Shown here piece by piece: positions 16,753 to 26,364 of a DNA stretch of 54,862 bases (the stretch's first letter is position 1; each line of letters opens with the position of its first letter). A program made the translations under genes and the position numbers. The stretch comes from Helicobacter cetorum (GTDB taxonomy: Bacteria; Campylobacterota; Campylobacteria; Campylobacterales; DZAY01): NCBI GenBank assembly GCA_022729735.1, contig DZAY01000010.1:26481-81342 (forward strand). The letters are read 5' to 3'. Below the pieces are notes generated by a model that did not search any database, was not told the DNA's origin, and was given only the letters and a program-made list of their open reading frames with translations.

Positions 16753-17920
16753 AGCACTATTTATTGACAAAGAAGCAATATCAACACTTGCTATGGTCAA
16801 AAGTGGGCTTTTAAAACCAATAGATAAATTGATGAATAGTAAAGAAGCTAAAGAGACTGATGAGAGTGGATTTTATAATGGAAGTAGTTTTCCATTCTCA
16901 TTTATTTTAGCTCCAAGTGGAAAACGAAATAGTGAAGTTTTAAAAAGTGTTAAAAAAGGTGAGGTTTTAGATTTAGTTTGTGATGGTAAAAAATATGGTG
17001 AGTTAATTTGTGATGAAACTTTTGAAATAGAGCCATTAGAGCGAGTTGAAAAGATTTTTTCAACCAAAGATACAACTCACCCTGGGGTTATGGATACACT
17101 TAAGCGACTTGGAAATATTGCAATTTGTGGAGATTATAGCTTAGAGTTTAATGATATTGAAAATAATAGACTAAAAATAAAAGAAGCCATAAATGAGAGT
17201 CAAGCGAAAAAAATCACAGCTCTTATGATGGCAGCAAAACCTCTTCATAGAGCTCATGAAAAAATTATTAGAATGATTTTAGATGAGAGTGATTTAGTAA
17301 TAATATTTTTATTAAAGCCATATAAAAGTGATATTATGCCTTACTCTTTGAGAGAAAAGACGATAGAGTATTTTATCGAAAACTATCTTCCACGAAATAG
17401 AGTAATAGTTATTCCATTGGAAAATACATATATATTTGCTGGAAATAACGAGATGATTTTAGATGCAATAGTTGCTCAAAATTATGGTTGCACAAAACTC
17501 GTAATTGGACAAAACCATGCTGGACTTGGTGTATATTATGATAAAAATGACCAAAAAACAGTTTTTGATACATTAAAGGGTATTAATATTGAAATTGGAA
17601 TTATGCATGAGTATGTTTATTGTGATATGTGCAAAACTTTAGTTAGCACAACAAGCTGTCCTCATGGACAACATCATCATATATCATACCACTCAAATTC
17701 AATATTAGAGTTACTGAAATTGGGACTTCTACCACCAGCAGTTTTAGTTAGAAAAGAGATTTCAGCAATAATTCTAAGTGAATTATATAAAAATAGATTT
17801 AAAAATTTAGAACGATTATATTATGATATTTTGCCATTTTCTGGACTTTTAGAAAATCATAGCGAAGAAGAGTTTTATGTTGAGCTGATGAAACTCTATC
17901 AAACTACATCTTTAAACTAA
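16730..17920 (+). CDS. Sulfate adenylyltransferase-like protein with altered active site
   Basis: ATG 16730, with AAGGA 7 bases upstream, is preferred over the 16688 ATG. It overlaps the regulator gene by 23 bp. The 396 residues have the ATP-sulfurylase layout: an N-terminal PUA-like part (1-150), then the nucleotidyltransferase core with PLHRAHEKI at about 170. The family motif QTRNPxHRAHE reads MMAAKPLHRAHE here, so the Gln, Arg and Asn that hold ATP and sulfate are missing, and GRDHAG reads GQNHAG. The zinc site CxxC-x8-CxxxH (CDMC...CPHGQH, about 297-313) is intact. I infer a Sat fold with a changed or lost sulfurylase activity. The place before pgpA resembles Cj1609. Confidence 0.8.
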   Translation: MALQKRNKALFIDKEAISTLAMVKSGLLKPIDKLMNSKEAKETDESGFYNGSSFPFSFILAPSGKRNSEVLKSVKKGEVLDLVCDGKKYGELICDETFEIEPLERVEKIFSTKDTTHPGVMDTLKRLGNIAICGDYSLEFNDIENNRLKIKEAINESQAKKITALMMAAKPLHRAHEKIIRMILDESDLVIIFLLKPYKSDIMPYSLREKTIEYFIENYLPRNRVIVIPLENTYIFAGNNEMILDAIVAQNYGCTKLVIGQNHAGLGVYYDKNDQKTVFDTLKGINIEIGIMHEYVYCDMCKTLVSTTSCPHGQHHHISYHSNSILELLKLGLLPPAVLVRKEISAIILSELYKNRFKNLERLYYDILPFSGLLENHSEEEFYVELMKLYQTTSLN

Positions 17921-17921
17921 A

Positions 17922-18380
17922 ATGCGAAAATTTATTCTTACACTTTTCTACTCTGGGTTATCACCCATTGCAAAAGGCACTGCTGGTTCAATTGTAGCTC
18001 TATTTTTAGGAGTTTTAATACTCCAATTTTTTCCACCATCAACTCTATTTTTAGGTGCTATTTTAGTCTTTGTAGCAACTTTGAAAGAAATTGATAAATA
18101 TGAGTTAGAAACCAATAGCAAAGACCCACAAGAGATAGTAATTGATGAGCTAATTGGTATGTGGATAGCTTTAGCACTTTCTGGAGGAACTACTATTCAA
18201 ATTATACTTAGTTTTATATTTTTTAGATTTTTTGATATTAAGAAACCATCAATTATTGGTAAAGCTCAAAATTTAAAAGGTGGTTTGGGTGTAAATTTAG
18301 ATGATGCAATAGCAGGAATTTTTGCAGGACTTTTAAGTGCGGTTGTTTATCATCTTTTAAAAACAGTTGGCATGATTTAA
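17922..18380 (+). CDS. pgpA: Phosphatidylglycerophosphatase A
   Basis: A membrane phosphatase that removes the phosphate from phosphatidylglycerol-phosphate in phospholipid synthesis. The 152 residues match the PgpA family: GLSPIAKGTAGS near the start, the EIVIDELIGMW segment with the acidic residues thought to bind metal (about 67-77), FFRFFDIKKPSIIG (about 104-117) and LDDAIAGIFAG near the end, with four hydrophobic segments. It begins 1 bp after the Sat-like gene and is probably cotranscribed. Confidence 0.94.
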   Translation: MRKFILTLFYSGLSPIAKGTAGSIVALFLGVLILQFFPPSTLFLGAILVFVATLKEIDKYELETNSKDPQEIVIDELIGMWIALALSGGTTIQIILSFIFFRFFDIKKPSIIGKAQNLKGGLGVNLDDAIAGIFAGLLSAVVYHLLKTVGMI

Positions 18381-18444
18381 GAAAAATAGTTTTAAACAAA
18401 AAGATAATAAAATTATAAAATCAGGATAATAAAAGGGAATATAT

Positions 18445-20349
18445 ATGGGTGTTTTGGATAATATTTTTGGTGATGATAACACAGAAGCACCAAAAGATGA
18501 AGAGTTTTTAGGAGTTATTGTTAAGTGTGATAATGTTACAGAAGAATTAAAATCAATATCAGCCAAAAAAGATGTAGCTCTTGGTGATTTAGATTTTGAT
18601 ATTTTAGATTATAGAACATTTGTAAAATTAGATTCTGCTTCAGCATTAGAAGAGTGGGGAAGTGAAAAGCTACAAGAGCTTGATAAAGAAGGTATTTTAT
18701 TAAATAGAGATTTAGAAATTAGACAGCGATATGAAATTAGAGTAAAAAAATTTGATAAAAATGAGTTTAAAATCAATATTCAACTATCAGGAAATAAGAG
18801 TTTAAGTAGAGTTATTGCAACCATAAAAAAAGAGCCACGATTAAGATATAGTTCAGATTTACAAAAAAATATATATGAAGAGATAAACAAAAAAAAGTTG
18901 AGAGCTGGGCTTTTGATAGGTTTATGGGAAGGTGAATTGATAAAAAACATAGAAAGAGTTGTTGCAAAAATTAGAGTTAATGGCTCACTAAACGAAGATG
19001 TTGAGCTAACAATTTGTAAATGTTTAGAGCCACTTCCAACAGTAAATGATAAACTTATTCACCATTACAAAACAAAAAACCAACAAAATGTAGTTGATAC
19101 TAAAACTGATAGAGTTGATTATTCTCAAAGAGGTTTTATTACAGGAGTTAAAAAAGGTGATTTGATTTTAGAATATATAAAACCAAAACATGGACTCTCT
19201 GGTAGAAATTGCAAAGGAGTTTTTTTAGAAGCATTAGAGCCAAAAAAAGAGAATGAAATAACATTTAAAATATCTGAAAAAATAAGTGTAGAAGATAAAG
19301 AGAGTAGAACACTTTATTATGCACAAGAAAATGGTTATGTATTATTTGAAGATGATAAACTTGATATATCCGAAGAGTTAGAAGTAAATGAAATTTCATT
19401 TAAATCTACTGGTTCTGTAAATGCTGGAAGTGGTAGTGATGTAAAAATAAATATAACAGAAAAAGATGCACTAAGAGATGCTATTGGTCCAAGTGTAAAG
19501 GTGGAAGCTGCTGAAGTAATTGTGAGTGGAAATGTAAGTGGTGGGGCTGAAGTTAAAGCTCAAAGAGTAAAAATTGGAGGACAAACTCATCAACAATGCA
19601 AAATTATAGCTTCAGAGAGTGCTATTATAAATTTACACAAAGGTTATGTAAAAGCAAAAGAGGTTCATGTTTCAAAACTTGAAAATGGAATAATTGAAGC
19701 AGATGTTGCAAGAGTTGTATTTGCTATGGGTGGAGTTATAAAAGCAAGAGAAATATATATTGATACATTAAACTCTTATACTCAACTTACAGCATCAAAG
19801 ATTATTGAGATACAAAAAGCTAAAGGTCAAGATAATAAGATAGTAATAGATGCTTTATCAGTTGAGAGTGTTCAATTGGAGTTAGATAAATTAAGAAAAT
19901 TAATCAGTGATTTAGAAGATGATATAAGAAAAATAGATAGAGAAATAGATGTAAAAACTGAAATAATTTTAAAAAATAGAAGACCTGTTGAGAGTGTAAA
20001 GCAAAATATTTTGGCTTTAAAAGAGAAAGGTTTAAAAATTCCTGTAGGATTAATTGATAGAGTTAGACAGTTTCAAAAAATTATCGAAGAGTCAAATAGT
20101 TTAAAAAGTGATTTGGAAGCAAAAGAGAAGAAAAAAGAGGATTTAATATATGAAGTTGATAAAATCCAAAATGGTGTATTTAATGCAAAAGTAGTTTCAA
20201 AAGAGGGTTGGAGAGAACATAATGAAATTAGATTTAAACTTATAAATCCTCCAATTGATGTGCCATATATTCCAAAGCCACACGATGTTGTTGTTATGTT
20301 AAAAGAAGCTGGTGATGGAGAATTTTTTATAGATGCAAGTGGAAGATGA
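18445..20349 (+). CDS. FapA-like (DUF342) polymer-forming protein
   Basis: A 634-residue cytosolic protein. The region about 225-480 has the FapA/DUF342 signature (GVKKGDLILEYIKPKHGLSGRNCKGV, then repeated short beta-strands with Gly turns that form a right-handed beta-helix). It is followed by a long coiled coil (about 470-580) and a short C-terminal domain. The N-terminal 200 residues are a family-specific alpha/beta part. Homologues are named flagellar assembly protein A, but the molecular role is poorly defined. AAAGGGA precedes ATG 18445 after a 64-bp AT-rich gap that may hold a weak promoter. It overlaps ruvA by 4 bp (ATGA). Confidence 0.82.
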   Translation: MGVLDNIFGDDNTEAPKDEEFLGVIVKCDNVTEELKSISAKKDVALGDLDFDILDYRTFVKLDSASALEEWGSEKLQELDKEGILLNRDLEIRQRYEIRVKKFDKNEFKINIQLSGNKSLSRVIATIKKEPRLRYSSDLQKNIYEEINKKKLRAGLLIGLWEGELIKNIERVVAKIRVNGSLNEDVELTICKCLEPLPTVNDKLIHHYKTKNQQNVVDTKTDRVDYSQRGFITGVKKGDLILEYIKPKHGLSGRNCKGVFLEALEPKKENEITFKISEKISVEDKESRTLYYAQENGYVLFEDDKLDISEELEVNEISFKSTGSVNAGSGSDVKINITEKDALRDAIGPSVKVEAAEVIVSGNVSGGAEVKAQRVKIGGQTHQQCKIIASESAIINLHKGYVKAKEVHVSKLENGIIEADVARVVFAMGGVIKAREIYIDTLNSYTQLTASKIIEIQKAKGQDNKIVIDALSVESVQLELDKLRKLISDLEDDIRKIDREIDVKTEIILKNRRPVESVKQNILALKEKGLKIPVGLIDRVRQFQKIIEESNSLKSDLEAKEKKKEDLIYEVDKIQNGVFNAKVVSKEGWREHNEIRFKLINPPIDVPYIPKPHDVVVMLKEAGDGEFFIDASGR

Positions 20350-20894
20350 TTGCTGGAATTTATGGAGTTGTAATCAAAAAAACTCCAAATTCAATATATA
20401 TCAAGTGCAATAGTGGGCTTATTTATGAAGTTTTTATTTCGCTTAATTGTATTGTCGAAATAGATAAATTTGTAGAGCTTTTAACAACTCATATATTTCG
20501 AGAAGATGGACAATTTTTATACGGTTTTTCAGATATTAATGAAAAAAGTATGTTTGATAAGTTGATTAAAATTAGTGGAATTGGAGCCAAAGTTGCGATG
20601 GCAATTTGCTCATATTTCACACCTGCCACATTTGCAAAAATTATTCAAACACAAGATTTAAATTCTCTAAAAAAAGTTGTTGGAGTTGGAGCTAAGGGTG
20701 CGAGTCGGATTTTAGTTGAGCTTGGTGAATTTAGTGTAATAGAGCCAATATCGTTGCCAAAAGAAGAAGCAAAATTAGCATTAGAAACTCTTGGATTTAA
20801 TCGTGAAACTATTATAAAAGTGCTATCAACTTGCACATCTACAAAAACAGAAGAGCTTATAAAAGAGGCTTTAAAAAAGATACAATCAGTTTAG
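20346..20894 (+). CDS. ruvA: Holliday junction DNA helicase subunit RuvA
   Basis: Binds four-way junctions and loads the RuvB motor for branch migration. The 182 residues show the N-terminal OB-fold starting MIAGIYGVVIKK, two helix-hairpin-helix motifs (ISGIGAKVAMAI and VVGVGAKGASRILVEL, about 78-120), and a C-terminal RuvB-binding three-helix part with ALETLGF. Slightly shorter than E. coli RuvA (203 aa). Its ATG overlaps the fapA stop, so it is translationally coupled. Confidence 0.95.
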   Translation: MIAGIYGVVIKKTPNSIYIKCNSGLIYEVFISLNCIVEIDKFVELLTTHIFREDGQFLYGFSDINEKSMFDKLIKISGIGAKVAMAICSYFTPATFAKIIQTQDLNSLKKVVGVGAKGASRILVELGEFSVIEPISLPKEEAKLALETLGFNRETIIKVLSTCTSTKTEELIKEALKKIQSV

Positions 20895-20904
20895 AGGTAA
20901 TATT

Positions 20905-21942
20905 ATGAAATTTTTAATTATTTTTGGTGGAATTAGTTATGAACATGAAATTAGCATTGTAAGTGCAATTGCTATGCGAGATGTTTTGCTTGGAGAAGTT
21001 GAGTATATATTTTTAGATGAGTTTAGGGAGTTTTACAAAATTCCAACAAATGTTATAAATTCTAAAATGTTTGCAACAAAAGAGTATAAAAAATATCCAA
21101 AAGTTTCTATTTCTCATGGTGGGTTTTTTCAAAAATCTCTTTTTGGAACTAAAAAAATTGATTTTGATATTGCAATTAATTTAGTTCATGGTGGTGATGG
21201 TGAAGATGGAAAACTTGCATCTATTTTAGAATTTTTCAATATAAAAGCGATAACTCCAAATATTGAGAGTTCTGTAATTAGTTTTAATAAACATTTAACA
21301 AAGTTGTATGCAAAAGAGCTTGGAGTTAAAGTTTTAAATTATGAAGTTTTAAAAGAGTTTGATAAACGGCACACTTCAATCCCTTTTCCAATTATTATAA
21401 AACCTTTAAGACTTGGAAGCTCGATTGGTGTAGCTGTTGCAAATAGTTTGGAAGAGTTTAATTATGCTTTAGATGTGGCTTTTGAATTTGATAAAGAGGT
21501 TTTAATTGAGCCATTTGTATCGGGAGTTAAAGAGTATAATTTAGCAGGAACTAAGATAGGTGATGAATTTTTATTATCAAGAGTTGAAGAGCCAGAAAAA
21601 GAGAAATTGCTCGATTTTAACAAAAAATATTTAGATTTTAGTAGAGTTGAAAAGCGAGAAAAGGCAGATATTGATATAGAGATTGAGAAAAAAATTATAA
21701 ATAGTTTCAAAAAAATTTATGGAAATCTATTTGATGGTGCAATTATTAGATGTGATTTTTTTTATCATAATAATGAAGTAATTTTAAATGAGATAAATCC
21801 AATTCCAGGGAGTTTAGCAAACTACTTATTCAGTGATTTTAACTCTGTAATTGAGCAACTTGCAAATGCAATTCCCAAACAAAAGTCAATCAAAGTTGAA
21901 TACAACTATATAAACTCTATTGTCAAAGTAAAAGGTAAGTAA
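20905..21942 (+). CDS. ddl: D-alanine--D-alanine ligase
   Basis: A cytosolic ATP-grasp enzyme that makes the D-Ala-D-Ala dipeptide for peptidoglycan. The 345 residues include the N-terminal GGISYEHEISIVSA motif, IKPLRLGSSIGVAVA (ATP-grasp Lys and Ser loop), the acidic metal ligands in RCDFFYHNNEVILNEINPIPGSL near 280-310, and the omega-loop region. It lies 10 bp after ruvA and upstream of a hydrolase and murF, which uses its product directly. Confidence 0.96.
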   Translation: MKFLIIFGGISYEHEISIVSAIAMRDVLLGEVEYIFLDEFREFYKIPTNVINSKMFATKEYKKYPKVSISHGGFFQKSLFGTKKIDFDIAINLVHGGDGEDGKLASILEFFNIKAITPNIESSVISFNKHLTKLYAKELGVKVLNYEVLKEFDKRHTSIPFPIIIKPLRLGSSIGVAVANSLEEFNYALDVAFEFDKEVLIEPFVSGVKEYNLAGTKIGDEFLLSRVEEPEKEKLLDFNKKYLDFSRVEKREKADIDIEIEKKIINSFKKIYGNLFDGAIIRCDFFYHNNEVILNEINPIPGSLANYLFSDFNSVIEQLANAIPKQKSIKVEYNYINSIVKVKGK

Positions 21943-22668
21943 TTGGCAGTTAGAAAAATTGAAATTGATGAAAAGAGTTTTAATATTAGTTATGAAATAT
22001 TAAATCCTAATTTAGAAAATGATTTAATATTTCTTCATGGTTGGGGAAGCAATAAAGAGATTATGAAAAACTCTTTTGGCAAACTATTTAAAGATTTTAG
22101 ACATATATATATCGATTTACCTGGTTTTGGTAAAAGTAGTAGTGGATATATTATGAGTAGTTATGATTATGCAAAAGTGATAGAAAAATTTTTAAGTGAG
22201 TTAAATATCAAAAAAGATTTTATTTTGGGACACTCATTTGGTGGCAAAATCGCAACTCTTCTAAATCCAAAAACCTTAATACTTTTAAGTAGTGCTGGAG
22301 TAGTTAAGCAAAAAAGTTTAAAAGTAAGGGCAAAAATTGCAATTTTTAAATTACTAAAGCCACTAAAACCACTCAATAAATCGCTTTATAAACTATTTGC
22401 CACAAGTGATGTAAAAGGTATGAGTCGTGAAATGTATGAGACTTTAAAAGTTGTTGTAGATGAAGATTTTAGTGAAATATTTAAAAACTTTACTAATAGG
22501 GCTTTTATTTTTTGGGGAATAAAAGATAGTGCAACACCTCTTAGTAGTGGAGAAAAAATTCACTCATTAATAAAAAATAGTCTATTTTTTCCATTAGATG
22601 GAGACCACTTCTTTTTTGTAAATCATAAAAATTTTATCGAAGAGCAGATATTGAAAGAGAGAAATTAA
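21943..22668 (+). CDS. Alpha/beta hydrolase
   Basis: A 241-residue cytosolic hydrolase with a complete predicted triad: the nucleophile elbow GHSFGG (Ser at about 97), Asp in WGIKDSATP (about 194) and His in DGDHFFF (about 226). The oxyanion region LHGWGSN is near residue 29. The start is TTG at 21943, directly after the ddl stop, with AAAGGTAAG upstream. It is wedged between ddl and murF, which suggests a cell-envelope substrate, but none can be named from sequence. Confidence 0.85.
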   Translation: MAVRKIEIDEKSFNISYEILNPNLENDLIFLHGWGSNKEIMKNSFGKLFKDFRHIYIDLPGFGKSSSGYIMSSYDYAKVIEKFLSELNIKKDFILGHSFGGKIATLLNPKTLILLSSAGVVKQKSLKVRAKIAIFKLLKPLKPLNKSLYKLFATSDVKGMSREMYETLKVVVDEDFSEIFKNFTNRAFIFWGIKDSATPLSSGEKIHSLIKNSLFFPLDGDHFFFVNHKNFIEEQILKERN

Positions 22669-22669
22669 G

Positions 22670-24109
22670 ATGGATTTTTTTAAAATTTTTGAACTTTTTT
22701 CACATATTATATTTATTTTGTCAGCTGGATTTTATCTAATCACTAATCTTCAATGGTTTAGTTATAAATTAGAGCGAGTTATAAAAAATCATACCAAAAA
22801 ACATTGGCACATAATTTATCTATTTTTACCTATAATATTTTATTTTATTGGTGAGCAATTTTTTTGGATATATCTATATTTTGCATATATTCCTTCACTA
22901 ATTGTTTGGCATAAAAAGTTAGATAAAAAGTTAGTTATTACAGATAGAGTTAAACGATTTTTTGCTCTGTTATTAATTAGCACGATTTTTCAAGATATAT
23001 TATGTCTAATAAAAAGTGATTGTGTAGTTTTTGGAGTGATTTTACCATTAGTTGTAACTCTTTTTGGCTCACAACTCATTGAAAAAATCTTATTAAATAG
23101 TTATAAGAAAAAAGCGATAGATAAGTTAGCAAAAATATCACCTATTGTAATTGCAATAACTGCAAGTTATGGAAAAACAAGTATCAAAAATTTTCTATCT
23201 CAACTTTTAAGTAGAAAATTTAACATACACTACACTCCAAAAAGTGTAAATACCACAGTTGGAATTATTCAAGATATAAATTCTAACTTAAAAGAGAATA
23301 CAGAAATATATATTGTAGAAGCAGGAGCAAGAAGGAAAGGGGATATTTTAGAAATTGCAAACCTTATAAAGCCAGATTATGTAATAGTTGGTAAAGTTGG
23401 AGAACAGCATATTGAGTATTTCAAAACTTTACAAAATATTATAGATACAAAATTGGAACTTTTAAATAGCAAAAAGTTAAAAAAAGCTCTGATTTATGAA
23501 GATTTACCAAAAAATGAAAATTCACAAATTATAAAATTCCCAAAAAATTTAGAAGTTCTAAGTAGTAATTTAGATGGAATTAAATTCTCTTTAGAAATTA
23601 ATAGTCAAAAAGAGATTTTTGAAGCTCCTATTTTAGGAAGTTTTAATGCGATAAATATTTCAGCGACAATCTATTTAGCACTAATTTTAGGATTGGAGTT
23701 GGATTATATTAAATCTAAAATAAGAGAGTTAAAGCCAATTGAACATCGATTACAAAAGATAGAAGCAGGTGAAAAAATAATTTTAGATGATAGCTTTAAT
23801 GGAAATTTAGAAGGGGTTTTAGAAGCTATCAAAGTCTCTTCAACTTATAGTGGTAGAAAAGTTATAATAACTCCAGGGTTAGTTGAAAGCACAAAAGAAG
23901 CAAATGAAACAGTTGCAAAAGCAATTGATGAGGTATTTGATATTGCAATTATTACAGGAGATTTAAATCGTGATATATTGCTAACAAATATTCACAAAGC
24001 CCAAAAAATTATACTTAATGATAAATCAAAAATGCAAGAAACACTTTCAGTTGTAACTAAAAGTTATGATTTAATTCTCTTCGCAAATGATGCACCAAGT
24101 TATATTTGA
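22670..24109 (+). CDS. murF: UDP-MurNAc-tripeptide--D-Ala-D-Ala ligase, membrane-extended
   Basis: Adds the D-Ala-D-Ala dipeptide to the UDP-MurNAc tripeptide. The 479 residues begin with about 150 residues containing four or five hydrophobic segments in place of the usual soluble MurF N-terminal domain. The Mur ligase core follows: ATP loop TASYGKTSIKN (about 163-173), VEAGARRKGDI, EHRLQKIEAGEKIILDDSFNGN (about 360-382) and the C-terminal ADP-binding domain. The membrane extension is typical of Campylobacterota MurF and would place the last cytosolic precursor step at the membrane. One base after the hydrolase stop. It ends 2 bp from the convergent kinase gene. Confidence 0.9.
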   Translation: MDFFKIFELFSHIIFILSAGFYLITNLQWFSYKLERVIKNHTKKHWHIIYLFLPIIFYFIGEQFFWIYLYFAYIPSLIVWHKKLDKKLVITDRVKRFFALLLISTIFQDILCLIKSDCVVFGVILPLVVTLFGSQLIEKILLNSYKKKAIDKLAKISPIVIAITASYGKTSIKNFLSQLLSRKFNIHYTPKSVNTTVGIIQDINSNLKENTEIYIVEAGARRKGDILEIANLIKPDYVIVGKVGEQHIEYFKTLQNIIDTKLELLNSKKLKKALIYEDLPKNENSQIIKFPKNLEVLSSNLDGIKFSLEINSQKEIFEAPILGSFNAINISATIYLALILGLELDYIKSKIRELKPIEHRLQKIEAGEKIILDDSFNGNLEGVLEAIKVSSTYSGRKVIITPGLVESTKEANETVAKAIDEVFDIAIITGDLNRDILLTNIHKAQKIILNDKSKMQETLSVVTKSYDLILFANDAPSYI

Positions 24110-24111
24110 GT

Positions 24112-26364
24112 TTAAATCTCCTCTTTTTCATATTTTGGAATATCTATTATAAATTTTGCTCCAAAAGCTCCATTTGTAACAGCTATTTTTCCTCCCATTT
24201 TTTGCTCTATAATTGTTCTTGATAAAGATAGTCCAATACCTGTGCCTTTTACACCTTTTGTGCTTGTATATGGCTCAAAAACTTTATCAATTATAGCTTC
24301 AGGAATGCCTCCTCCACTATCTTCTATTGTAATTCTATAATAATCATAATTTACAGAAACATCAATATTTATAACTCTATCTACAATATCTCGCTCAATA
24401 AACACATCTTTTGCATTATTTACAATGTTTAATATGACATGTTTAAACTCATTTGGATAACCAAAACTATAACACTCATCTAAAGAGTTTAATTTTACTT
24501 CTATACTATATTTTCTTAACTGCCCTTCTATAATATATAGTAGAGCTTTAATACCATCTTTTATATTAAATATACTCTTTTCTTTTGATGGTTTATAAAA
24601 ATCTCTAAACTCATTAATTGTCATAACCATAAACTCTATTTGTTGATGAATTTTATCTGAAAAATCTTTGATTGATGTCTCATTTAACTCATTATACTCA
24701 TACATATCAACTAAATTAAATGTTAATAAATTCATAGTATTTAGAGGTTGCATCCATTGATGAGCAATAATTCCTATTAGATTTCCAAGTTCTGCAAGTT
24801 TGCTTTGTTGAATAATTAGAGATTGTTGAGTTTCTCGCTCTTTTTTGTAAATCTCTTCTATTTCTAACCGTTTTTGTAACTCTATTTCAACTTGTTCTTG
24901 TAACTTTTTATTGAAACTTTCTAATGCTTGTTGTGCCAATTTTCTTTCTGTAATATCTCTAAATACAGTTACTGTTCCTATTATTTGATCATCTTTTGTA
25001 ATTGGCACACTTGATACTTCAACTATAAAATCAGTTCCATCTTTTCTTAAAAAATAGTCTTCGCCATCAAATCTTTTTCCACTAATAGCTGTTTTAAAAA
25101 TACCGCAATCTTCTAAACTTAAATTACTATTTTTAGAGTGAGAATGAAATTTATAGTGAGCCACATTTCCTATTAACTCATCTCTATTAAATCCTAAAAA
25201 TTTACAAGCAGACTCATTTATTTCTGTAATAAATCCATCCCCCCGACTCATTACATAAAGTCCTTCACTCATAGTGTTTGTAATAAGTTTAAATCTTGCT
25301 TCGCTTTCTCTAATTTTATATCTATTTATAATTTCAAGATATATTAATCCAACTAATATAACCATAATTACTGTAAGTATAAAAATATTTTTATGAAATT
25401 TATCAATAGCATCTTTGATATTTGGGGCTTCTTTGAATGATAAAATAAGTGAGCTTGGACTATTTTCTACATCAATAATTGGTGTAGCTGTAATTACATA
25501 ATATTTGGAATTAAATTCTAAATACAGAGATTTATAATCTCTTACTTTTAATAGTTGTTGAAAATTCACATCATTTTTTAAAGTTTTCATAAGTTTAAAA
25601 GTGATTTCTGATATTTTTTGAGGTGAATCACTCAATTCTGCTTTTGCATCTTCTATTACCCAATCGCTACTAAATTGGGACTCTTGATAAAGTTTTGATT
25701 GTTCTTTAAAAAGTTTAGAGCTAAGCGACTCTTTTGATATTACCATTACATGTTCAACATTTAAATCAAGTTTTGCAAGTTCAAAATGTAGAGCTTTAAA
25801 TGGTTGTGAAAACTCTACACTGCCATAATGCACATTATTATAAATAATTGGATAAACATTTCTAAATCCACTAATAACTCTTCCAGTTTCAAATCCACTG
25901 ACTTCAACTAAATCTCTATTTGCTTTCTCAACAGAGTATCTTATATTTACGAGGGAATCTCCAGATTTATCTATTTTATGAAACCTTAAAAATGATAGAT
26001 TATCTTTTGTATGAAAATGTAGTTGTCTTAAATATCTCTTTTCTAAATTTGAATATAGTGGATATAGTTTTCTATATAGTTTTGCTCTTGCAATATTTTG
26101 AATTTCAATATTACTATTATTCATATCTTTTATTATATCTATAACTTCATCTCTTAAAATATATGCTTCATAATATGCCCTCATAGCACTATTATATTTA
26201 TCTAAAATAGAGTTCCAAGCAATTTTTTGAAATCTCACACTATCTTCTAAATTTTCACTAATTATATAATCTCTATTTTGCTCAAAATATTTAAAAATAG
26301 AACCCCAAACACCAACCGCAATCACTGTAACTATAAAGAATGTAAGAAATTTTTTATTTATCAT
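24112..26364 (-). CDS. Membrane sensor histidine kinase (Cache-like sensor, PAS)
   Basis: A 750-residue inner-membrane kinase. TM1 is at about 5-25; a large periplasmic region (about 28-330) resembles a double-Cache sensor; TM2 is at about 330-350. A PAS domain (about 358-480, RDGFI-like then FRDITERK) and a coil lead to the phospho-acceptor box GIIAHQWMQPLNTM, His at about 534. The ATPase domain has N (NIVNNAKDVF), G1 (EDSGGGIP) and G2 (GTGIGLSLS). All catalytic parts are present. It overlaps the PhnD-like gene by 11 bp, implying tight coupling. No response regulator is adjacent, so its partner is elsewhere. Confidence 0.92.
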   Translation of the reverse strand: MINKKFLTFFIVTVIAVGVWGSIFKYFEQNRDYIISENLEDSVRFQKIAWNSILDKYNSAMRAYYEAYILRDEVIDIIKDMNNSNIEIQNIARAKLYRKLYPLYSNLEKRYLRQLHFHTKDNLSFLRFHKIDKSGDSLVNIRYSVEKANRDLVEVSGFETGRVISGFRNVYPIIYNNVHYGSVEFSQPFKALHFELAKLDLNVEHVMVISKESLSSKLFKEQSKLYQESQFSSDWVIEDAKAELSDSPQKISEITFKLMKTLKNDVNFQQLLKVRDYKSLYLEFNSKYYVITATPIIDVENSPSSLILSFKEAPNIKDAIDKFHKNIFILTVIMVILVGLIYLEIINRYKIRESEARFKLITNTMSEGLYVMSRGDGFITEINESACKFLGFNRDELIGNVAHYKFHSHSKNSNLSLEDCGIFKTAISGKRFDGEDYFLRKDGTDFIVEVSSVPITKDDQIIGTVTVFRDITERKLAQQALESFNKKLQEQVEIELQKRLEIEEIYKKERETQQSLIIQQSKLAELGNLIGIIAHQWMQPLNTMNLLTFNLVDMYEYNELNETSIKDFSDKIHQQIEFMVMTINEFRDFYKPSKEKSIFNIKDGIKALLYIIEGQLRKYSIEVKLNSLDECYSFGYPNEFKHVILNIVNNAKDVFIERDIVDRVINIDVSVNYDYYRITIEDSGGGIPEAIIDKVFEPYTSTKGVKGTGIGLSLSRTIIEQKMGGKIAVTNGAFGAKFIIDIPKYEKEEI

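Noticed and set aside
25239-25244. Six-G homopolymer in the histidine kinase gene (and another at 28506-28511 in hisD) as phase-variation tracts
   Set aside because: Six bases is too short for the frequent slippage seen in Campylobacterota poly-G tracts, and both genes are in frame.
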